Below, piece by piece: positions 13,979 to 19,789 of a DNA stretch of 19,789 nucleotides. The stretch is from an uncultured Muribaculaceae bacterium. Lineage in GTDB: Bacteria; Bacteroidota; Bacteroidia; Bacteroidales; Muribaculaceae. How positions within the stretch are numbered: the stretch's first letter is position 1; each line of letters opens with the position of its first letter. A program made the position numbers and the translations under genes. The notes under the pieces are model-generated. The model did not search any database, was not told where the DNA came from, and worked only from the letters and a program-made list of their open reading frames with translations. The stretch spans positions 1 to 19,789 of the forward strand of contig CANRZQ010000018.1 in the NCBI GenBank assembly GCA_947644475.1. The letters are read 5' to 3'.

Positions 13979-14066
13979 TGTAGGGACGCACGGTTCGTGC
14001 GTCCGTTGCTGATAATTTATTGTGCTAAAAGTTCTTTCGCGGACGCACGGGCCGTGCGTCCCTACA
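13979..14066. repeat. REPIN-like element: two inverted REP-type palindromes
   Basis: An 88-bp element. Its 27-bp ends (13979-14005 and 14040-14066) are inverted copies with two mismatches, separated by 34 nt of AT-richer sequence. Each end begins with TGTAGGG at its outer side and contains its own 9-bp palindrome, GGACGCACG-n3-CGTGCGTCC. This is the architecture of REPINs/BIMEs, non-autonomous elements mobilised by RAYT (TnpA-REP) transposases. No transposase is in the window and no target duplication is obvious. It sits in the leader between the promoter and the GNAT start, and would form strong structure in that mRNA. Confidence 0.8.
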
Positions 14067-14116
14067 CTGTGATTTCAATGTTATTAAATCAGAAATACTT
14101 ATAAACCAATGCACTT

Positions 14117-14626
14117 ATGAGAATTGCGCTGCGGGGGGTGCGCCCCGACGATGTGGATGCCATGTACCGCTGGGAGACCGACCCGGCAACGCGCCGCGTG
14201 ACTTTCGGCGCGGCATCGGTGACGCGGCAAATGCTTTGGGAATATGCCCGGCAGGGAGGAAGCGATATCTGCCGCGACGGCCAACTCCGCATGATTGTCA
14301 CCCTCATCAGCGACGACGGCATGCGCACAGCAGCCGGTGCCGTCGACATCACCGATTATGACTGCCGCAACCGCCGCGCTCAGGTGGGCATCGTCATCGA
14401 CTCCGACTTCCGCCATCGCGGGATAGGCAGAAAAGCCCTGCGGCTGCTCGCTGAATATTGCCGCCGAAATCTCGGCCTTTACCAGCTATATGCCATTGTC
14501 GGCAATGACAATACGGCGTCCATGGCTCTTTTCCGCTCGGCCGGATTCACTTCCGTGGCCCTGCTTCCCGACTGGATTCTAACCCCCGAACCTACCCCTG
14601 CATCTTTGATGCGTCTTGTATTATGA
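14117..14626 (+). CDS. GNAT-family N-acetyltransferase (RimJ/RimL-like)
   Basis: A 169-residue cytoplasmic acetyltransferase of the GNAT fold, in the Acetyltransf_3 (RimJ/RimL/SpeG-like) group. It opens with IALRGVRPDDVDAMYRWETDP, typical of the group's first strand and helix. The acetyl-CoA pyrophosphate-binding loop RHRGIG is at residues 99-104, followed by a helix (KALRLLAEYC), and the C-terminal strand region LYQLYAIVGNDNTASMALFRSAGF contains the usual NxxSxxLFxxxGF pattern. The acceptor could be a protein N-terminus, an antibiotic or a small amine; nothing in the sequence decides this. Its stop overlaps the next start by 4 bp (ATGA), so the protease is probably translationally coupled to it. 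No SD is visible, and a structured repeat lies 50 nt upstream. Confidence 0.9.
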   Translation: MRIALRGVRPDDVDAMYRWETDPATRRVTFGAASVTRQMLWEYARQGGSDICRDGQLRMIVTLISDDGMRTAAGAVDITDYDCRNRRAQVGIVIDSDFRHRGIGRKALRLLAEYCRRNLGLYQLYAIVGNDNTASMALFRSAGFTSVALLPDWILTPEPTPASLMRLVL

Positions 14627-17439
14627 CTGCAAAACTGATTATACGGCTATTAGCCCTATTGATTGTCTGCTCGCCTATTCTGGCTAAGGCCGAGACTGTT
14701 GAAAACGACCCCAATATCGTATCGGGCACCCTGCCGTGCGGTCTCACATATCACATCGAACGCTGCCTGCGTCCGGCCTACAAGATTAATTTCTATCTTG
14801 TGCAGGCCACTGGCTCCACGGTAGAGGAGGAAAGCGAGCGGGGATTCTCTCACTTCACGGAGCACATGGCCTTCAACGGCTCGAATCATTTCCCCGGAAA
14901 GAGCCTTATCAATACTCTTGAACGCCACAATATAAAATTCGGCTACGACATCAACGCCTACACCTCACACGATTTCACCGTGTTCAACATCTCGTCGGTC
15001 GACGCACTCGATTCAGAGGCCATGGCCGACACATGCCTGCTTATGCTCAAAGACATAGCCGGTGCCCTTACGCTCACCGACGAGGCCATAGCCTCCGAGC
15101 GCAACATCATACTCCGCGAATGGGAGCAAGGCAACGGCGCCGCCGAACGCATAGTCACCCGCATGCTGCCGGCGCTGTTCGGCCCTTCGTCGCGCTATTC
15201 CCACCGTATGCCCATAGGGCCCCCCGACGTGATAGCAGGATTCAGCCCCGACAGCCTGCGGGCCTTTTACCGGAAATGGTATCAGCCGCAGAACCAGACT
15301 ATCTTTGTAATCGGATACATTGACCCGCGCGACATTGAGAAAAAAATACGGAAAATATGGTCGGACGTGAAACCGGCAAAAAATCCCTCCGAGCGTCAAT
15401 GGTACGGCGTCGGGCAATTCGCAGAAATGCAGACTGCCGTGATAACCGATGCGGAATTTCCCGGCTCGCAACTCGACTTCTGGTTTCCGATACCCATCCC
15501 GCCGCGCGACCGACGCAACACCGTGGAGTATTTCAACGACAGTTTCACGGGACAACTCGCGCAGATAATAATCAACAACCGCCTGTCGGAAATAGCCAAT
15601 TCGCCAAATTCACCGTTCTCTTACAGCAAGGCCGAACTCGGGCAATATTACCTCGCCGACAGCCGCGACGCCTTCCGTATGTTTGCCCTCTATGATTTCG
15701 CGCGGCGCGACGAGATGCTCGCACGGCTTACGTCCGAGGCCAAGCGCGCGGCAGAGCACGGCGTAAGCCGTCAGGAAATGGACCATGCCCTGCAATCGAT
15801 GCGCTCGCTCGCCGGCCGCCTTCCCGTGATTTATGATGAGGAGAACAACGACGAGCGTTTCGCCCGCATAAGCGAACTGGCCACCACGCGCAACGCCGTG
15901 CCTGCGGCCGATGTGCTCAAATCGATGATGCTGTCGTTTGCCGACACGGTAACGCCCGCTGCCGCAGGCTCATTCCTGCGCCGGACAATACGGCCTGAAA
16001 ATCTTGTGGCAGTGCTCACCGAAAGACCGTCGGCACAATATCCTGCCCCCGACAGCCTGCGACTGCGCCAGATTATCGATTCTGTATGGGCCAACACTGC
16101 GGTCGATGCGCTCGAACTCGACGGCGCATTCTTGCGTCCGCTTCTCGACAGCATACCCGCGCCGGGGAGAATCATAGCCTCTTTCTCAGATTCCATTTTC
16201 GACGCGCGCCACTATGTGCTCGACAACGGAATACGCGTCACGGCCTGCCGCTCGTCGGTGCTCGCCGACCAGGTCGACTTCCGCGCCGTGCGCCGCGGCG
16301 GCATGTCGGTGCTGGCCGACAGCGGATACGTCGACGCCTTTTATGCCGACAACCTTGCCGACATAGGAGGCATAGGCTCTTTTTCATCACGCGACCTCAA
16401 CAAAAAGTTCAGCCACACGAAAATAAACCTGTCGTCGACTTTTACCCCTTATGCCGCGATGATCGAAGGAGAATCGGGCATAGACGAAATCGAGCAACTG
16501 CTCCAACTTGTAAATCTTAAAATGCGGGGAGTGCGACGCGACCCTGATATTTTCGCCCTGTGGCTTCACAACCTGAAAGCATCGTTCGACGACCGCGCCG
16601 ACGACCCCGAAGCCGCCTTCTCCGACTCTATCCGCACAGCCCTCTACGGCCCCGCCCATCCATACCTTCGGCGTATCAACCGCGCCGACCTCGACACCCT
16701 CGACTACGACCACGGCCTGCGCCTCTATTCTCAGCAGATAGCCAACCCCGCCGACTGGCAATATATCATCACCGGCAATTTCACGCCCGACTCAATCGCC
16801 CCGCTGCTTGCCACATATCTCGGCTCGCTGCCGACTACCCCAACAGAAGAAAAGCCCCACCGCGTGGTGCCGCGCCTGGCCCGCAGCGGCAAGCGCGACA
16901 TTCGCTTCCGCCGCCCTATGGTATCGCCGGTGACAAAGGCCTATATCGCCTTCGAGATTCACCGCCCCTACTCGATAGTGGATGAAATGGCAATGCAGGC
17001 TTTGGCTTCCGTGCTTGAGAAAATATATCTGCAACGGCTGCGAACCGATGCAGGAGGCACATACGGCGCGGCTGTGGACCACACTTCGAGCGAACTCGAC
17101 GGATTTCATTCCCTACAAATCCGATTCGACACCGACTCGTCGCTTGTCGACGGCCTTGTCGCCGAAGCCATGGCCACAATCGAGGGCATTGCACGCAACG
17201 GCGTCGACCCTGAACTGTTCAGGCAGGTGGCCGACTACCAGCTCAACAATGAATATATATCTTCATTGCAGCAGCATTATCCCATGGAAGTGCTCACGCA
17301 TCAGGCCCTTTACCACGACACCCACCGCCAGGACCGTATACCTGCCACTGCATTCCTCACGGCCGATGCCCTCCGCGACCTTGCCCGTGCCCTTGTCGAT
17401 GCCCCAGTGCGCGTCACGGTAATAATGCTTCCGGAATAA
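14623..17439 (+). CDS. M16-family zinc metallopeptidase, full-length PqqL-type, exported
   Basis: A 938-residue insulinase-family protease. A signal peptide (about 1-24, LLIVCSPILAKA) predicts the periplasm, with no lipobox. The N-terminal half carries the inverted zinc motif HFTEH (His77, Glu80, His81) within GFSHFTEHMAFNGSNHFPG. The third ligand Glu159 (SERNIILREWE) gives the family's HxxEH-x77-E spacing. The C-terminal half repeats the M16 fold without a zinc site, as expected, and ends with the substrate-clamp pattern RTDAGGTYG (Arg807, Tyr814). Two M16 lobe pairs in one chain match PqqL-like proteins of about 930 residues, which degrade peptides or partly unfolded proteins in the periplasm. 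It starts within the GNAT stop codon and ends one base before a convergent gene. All catalytic residues are present, so it should be active. Confidence 0.95.
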   Translation: MTAKLIIRLLALLIVCSPILAKAETVENDPNIVSGTLPCGLTYHIERCLRPAYKINFYLVQATGSTVEEESERGFSHFTEHMAFNGSNHFPGKSLINTLERHNIKFGYDINAYTSHDFTVFNISSVDALDSEAMADTCLLMLKDIAGALTLTDEAIASERNIILREWEQGNGAAERIVTRMLPALFGPSSRYSHRMPIGPPDVIAGFSPDSLRAFYRKWYQPQNQTIFVIGYIDPRDIEKKIRKIWSDVKPAKNPSERQWYGVGQFAEMQTAVITDAEFPGSQLDFWFPIPIPPRDRRNTVEYFNDSFTGQLAQIIINNRLSEIANSPNSPFSYSKAELGQYYLADSRDAFRMFALYDFARRDEMLARLTSEAKRAAEHGVSRQEMDHALQSMRSLAGRLPVIYDEENNDERFARISELATTRNAVPAADVLKSMMLSFADTVTPAAAGSFLRRTIRPENLVAVLTERPSAQYPAPDSLRLRQIIDSVWANTAVDALELDGAFLRPLLDSIPAPGRIIASFSDSIFDARHYVLDNGIRVTACRSSVLADQVDFRAVRRGGMSVLADSGYVDAFYADNLADIGGIGSFSSRDLNKKFSHTKINLSSTFTPYAAMIEGESGIDEIEQLLQLVNLKMRGVRRDPDIFALWLHNLKASFDDRADDPEAAFSDSIRTALYGPAHPYLRRINRADLDTLDYDHGLRLYSQQIANPADWQYIITGNFTPDSIAPLLATYLGSLPTTPTEEKPHRVVPRLARSGKRDIRFRRPMVSPVTKAYIAFEIHRPYSIVDEMAMQALASVLEKIYLQRLRTDAGGTYGAAVDHTSSELDGFHSLQIRFDTDSSLVDGLVAEAMATIEGIARNGVDPELFRQVADYQLNNEYISSLQQHYPMEVLTHQALYHDTHRQDRIPATAFLTADALRDLARALVDAPVRVTVIMLPE

Positions 17440-17440
17440 T

Positions 17441-18625
17441 TTAGAAAAGGCGGTGCAAATAGCGGCGTATCACATAAAAATTTACGAGGGTGATTATTGC
17501 CGTCAGGCACAGCCCCGCGCCAAGCGACGCCAATACAGGCCACGCTCCGGCCTTACCGGGCAATGCCCCCGTCCATAGCGACGACGCGCCCGCCATGCAC
17601 AATGCCGCAACGACAAACACACCGCCGTTTACCACGCCCACAAGCCTGTAATAACTGCGTGCCACCTTCGCCGGGGCATATCCCAGAAGCATGAGCCAAT
17701 GCAGTGTCGTCCGTGATTTCTGCATAAGCAACGTAACGGCAAGCATAAGGATAAAAAACGACAGCAGGCATATCACGGCACCCACCGAGCATACCACCAC
17801 GGTAAACACCGTAAGCAAATATCCGGCACGGCCACGGTCGAGACGGTCGGAGGCGGTCTCATAGCCGCACTGCCGCAGATACGACGCGATGGCCGGGTCG
17901 CCGGGATTGTCGACTTTCAAAATAAGGCGCGACGGCTTCCCGGCTGCGCCCGACCCATAGCGGGCGTTGGCCCAGGCGATGAAATCCGACGGCACCGCTA
18001 TTGTGTTGAGCCTCGATGAAAACCCGACTATACGTGCCCTGAACGAATCGCTGCGTCCGGCTCCGGAGGCGGTGAGCATGAGTGGAACCGACGAAATTGT
18101 CGACTCGCTAAGTTGCGGAAGTCCGCGCCCGGCGGCAAACCCGAAGTTATAAAGGGCGAGATAGTCTTTGGGGATAATTATCGGCACCTCACCCGGAGCA
18201 TCGGGATTGAATGACCAGTTGCGTGAATCTACGTCGATAAACTCATCGGGAATTGCTTCGAGAAACAAGAATGTGTGCATCCCTCGGCCTTGAAAGTCGA
18301 TCGACGCCGACACATTGAAATCGGCAGCCTCGAAAGCCCCCACAGCTGCGGCCCACGGCTGGCTGCGCAAGCCGGCAATTTCCTCGTCGGAGAAACCGGA
18401 ACTGCGCGCGCCGATAGTGTTGAGCAGCGACACCGGCTTCGACACCACAAGATAGTCGGCCGGGATAAGCCCCGAATTGCCCCCGGCATCTGCCGAAATC
18501 GTTTCCGACACATCGGCGTAGAACCGCACTGCCGTCATCACAATGGCAAGGCCGAGCAGATTGGCAAGCGCATAACCGGCAATCTGGGCTATGCTTATGT
18601 TTTTCCTTAGAAGTCTCCGTATCAT
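17441..18625 (-). CDS. FtsX/MacB-like ABC transporter permease
   Basis: A 394-residue membrane protein with the FtsX/MacB layout: a cytoplasmic N-terminus (MIRRLLRKNISIAQIAGYAL), TM1 at about 13-36, a large extracytoplasmic domain of about 230 residues, then three helices (about 268-300, 328-351, 361-386). The segment LLGYAPAKVARSYY between TM2 and TM3 matches the loop that couples to the ATPase in this family. Such permeases act mechanically in lipoprotein release, efflux or signalling rather than classical import. The large mostly beta periplasmic domain (ADYLVVSKPVSLLN, PIIIPKDYLALYNFGF) resembles the MacB periplasmic core type, at low confidence. Its start overlaps the ATPase stop by 4 bp. 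Only one permease is seen, so a homodimer is likely. Its stop lies one base from the convergent protease stop, leaving no room for a terminator. Confidence 0.85.
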   Translation of the reverse strand: MIRRLLRKNISIAQIAGYALANLLGLAIVMTAVRFYADVSETISADAGGNSGLIPADYLVVSKPVSLLNTIGARSSGFSDEEIAGLRSQPWAAAVGAFEAADFNVSASIDFQGRGMHTFLFLEAIPDEFIDVDSRNWSFNPDAPGEVPIIIPKDYLALYNFGFAAGRGLPQLSESTISSVPLMLTASGAGRSDSFRARIVGFSSRLNTIAVPSDFIAWANARYGSGAAGKPSRLILKVDNPGDPAIASYLRQCGYETASDRLDRGRAGYLLTVFTVVVCSVGAVICLLSFFILMLAVTLLMQKSRTTLHWLMLLGYAPAKVARSYYRLVGVVNGGVFVVAALCMAGASSLWTGALPGKAGAWPVLASLGAGLCLTAIITLVNFYVIRRYLHRLF

Positions 18626-19284
18626 GATTTTGCAGATAGTTTCAGCACCGAATCATATTGCACGGCAAGATGATTTCCCACAGAAGTGGAAATCACGGCG
18701 GCGCCGAGAGCCCGTGCGTGCTCCTCTATAAGTCTTGCCGCCACGGCATTGTTCCGCTCATCAAGATGGCTCACCGGCTCATCGAGCACTATAAAGTCGG
18801 CAGGCTGGCAAAGTGTGCGGATTATGGCCACACGCTGCTGCTGCCCCACGGAAAGGCGGCCCGCGGGGGTGTCGATACGGTCGGCAATGCCCAGCAGCCC
18901 GAACATTTCCTCGATGCGGGCCCGCGAGCAGCAGCCTGTGAGATTGTTTTTTATCTCCACATTCTCACGTGCCGTAAGTTCGGGAAATATACGCATTTCC
19001 TGAGGCAGAAGGGCTATGCTGCGGCTGCGCACGGCACACCATTCGGATACCGACAGCGAACGTATGTCCCGGCCGTCGAAAGATATTTTGCCCTGATAGT
19101 CGCTGCGGTTGCCGTAGATAAACGAGCACAGCGACGATTTGCCGGCTCCGGACTCGGCCTCTACGAGATAGAACTTTCCGCGGCGGAAGGCCATATCGGC
19201 GAGCCATATGTCGCCCTTATCCCTGCTGTCGCCGACGAAAACATCGGGCAGAACGCCGTGCAGACGTATTTCATTAATTGTCAT
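18622..19284 (-). CDS. ABC transporter ATP-binding protein with divergent motifs
   Basis: A 220-residue ATPase partner of the permease. Motifs: Walker A AESGAGKS (43-50), Q-loop LLPQEMRIF (Gln95), signature LSVGQQQR (144-151), Walker B FIVLDEP (Asp168, Glu169) and D-loop SHLDE. Three departures from consensus are seen: the first Walker A glycine is alanine, the third signature residue is Val in place of Gly, and the switch-histidine site (normally TH after the last strand) reads STSVG with Ser201. The catalytic glutamate is kept, so slow or altered hydrolysis is possible. The start at 19284 (MTINEIRLHG) is chosen because it overlaps the upstream stop by ATGA and gives normal family length; the frame upstream to 19377 lies inside the preceding gene. 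Translationally coupled on both sides. Confidence 0.9.
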   Translation of the reverse strand: MTINEIRLHGVLPDVFVGDSRDKGDIWLADMAFRRGKFYLVEAESGAGKSSLCSFIYGNRSDYQGKISFDGRDIRSLSVSEWCAVRSRSIALLPQEMRIFPELTARENVEIKNNLTGCCSRARIEEMFGLLGIADRIDTPAGRLSVGQQQRVAIIRTLCQPADFIVLDEPVSHLDERNNAVAARLIEEHARALGAAVISTSVGNHLAVQYDSVLKLSAKS

Positions 19285-19789
19285 ATGCTTGCCGCAGTTT
19301 CCAAAATCCATGGGAAAATATAGCCGTTTCCTCCGCGCATCGACAGCGAGAAATACATCTCGCCGGAAGTGACGCACAGTTCGGCATCAAATCCGTGGCT
19401 AAGGCGCAGGGCCCTTTGCATGCTCGAATTATATGGCACTTCGGCCCTGACAATGGCCTTAGTGTCTTCATCGACATCTTCGTAGACTATGCGCTCCAAA
19501 ATTTCATCGGGGTCGCCGCCTTCATTCGATACAAGCACCATGCTGTCGGGGGCAAGATGCACATCGACGCCGAATCGTGACGCCACTGCCTGGAGCGACG
19601 ACTGCCGGAACGATGACGAGGCCGGAAACAATGATGTTATCTGCCAGGTGTCGGGGGAAAAGAGCCGCAACGGCCCTGCACTCCCTGCCGGAACAGCCGT
19701 GACGAAAAGATCGCCGTCGATATCGCCAAGCAGCCCGGAAACGAGGTTGACGCCAAGCCCCGCCTCTATGCCGATTCTTCGTGTCAGTT
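19281..19789 (-). CDS. Unrecognised protein, C-terminal part (5' end outside window)
   Basis: The frame is open from the window edge to a stop at 19281-19283, about 169 residues, so it is the C-terminal part of a longer protein. I do not recognise the family. It is acidic with alternating hydrophobic residues, for example GLGVNLVSGLLGDIDGDLFV near the edge, FGVDVHLAPDSMVLVSNEGG in the middle and GEMYFSLSMRGGNGYIFPW near the end, which suggests mostly beta structure. No membrane segment is visible in this part. The ATGA overlap with the ATPase gene means it is coupled to the ABC cassette, so it may be an accessory subunit, lipoprotein or substrate-side partner. The TTG at 19670 is not needed as a start because the frame stays open upstream. 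Confidence 0.75.
   Translation of the reverse strand, partial: LTRRIGIEAGLGVNLVSGLLGDIDGDLFVTAVPAGSAGPLRLFSPDTWQITSLFPASSSFRQSSLQAVASRFGVDVHLAPDSMVLVSNEGGDPDEILERIVYEDVDEDTKAIVRAEVPYNSSMQRALRLSHGFDAELCVTSGEMYFSLSMRGGNGYIFPWILETAASI

Noticed and set aside
19285..19377. Upstream start for the ATPase adding 31 residues
   Set aside because: The extension lies wholly within the preceding gene, has no resemblance to ABC N-termini, and the start at 19284 gives the ATGA overlap and standard length.

Overview
The window is GC-rich and densely coded. It looks like a gut Bacteroidales chromosome, probably from the Muribaculaceae or a relative. The evidence is a SusC/SusD pair, several lipoproteins with an acidic residue soon after the lipobox cysteine, a good match to the Bacteroidetes promoter (-33 TTG, -7 TAnnTTTG), and start codons without Shine-Dalgarno sequences. 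The family-level placement is inference.

Positions 1-13779 read as one polysaccharide-utilisation-type locus on the + strand. It starts with the C-terminal part of a SusC-like TonB-dependent transporter, a complete SusD-like lipoprotein and a third lipoprotein (DUF5018-like, a probable surface glycan-binding protein). A perfect 14-bp terminator hairpin follows, running straight into three tandem 20-bp repeats. Next come a lipoprotein with a GHL-type (hypothetical glycosyl hydrolase) TIM barrel, and a large periplasmic protein that fuses a calcineurin-like phosphoesterase to a second, paralogous GHL barrel. Then come a polytopic DUF5009/NagX-like membrane protein and a 1059-residue protein carrying a GH20 beta-N-acetylhexosaminidase, a discoidin-like domain and a C-terminal DUF4434-like barrel. 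Together these suggest capture, depolymerisation, dephosphorylation and N-acetylhexosamine release from a phosphate-bearing amino-sugar polymer or from peptidoglycan-like glycan strands. The substrate is inferred and not shown.

Positions 13780-14116 are non-coding but rich in structure: a strong terminator, a Bacteroidetes-type promoter, two dyad-symmetric direct repeats just downstream of it, and an 88-bp REPIN-like element made of two inverted palindromes.

Positions 14117-17439 hold a translationally coupled pair, a GNAT acetyltransferase and a full-length M16 zinc protease of the PqqL type. The protease gene ends one base from a convergent minus-strand operon (17441 to the window end). 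That operon encodes an FtsX/MacB-like permease, its ABC ATPase and the C-terminal part of an unrecognised protein, all joined by 4-bp ATGA overlaps. The ATPase has unusual substitutions in its nucleotide-handling motifs, including loss of the switch histidine. No RNA genes, CRISPR arrays or insertion-sequence transposases were seen.
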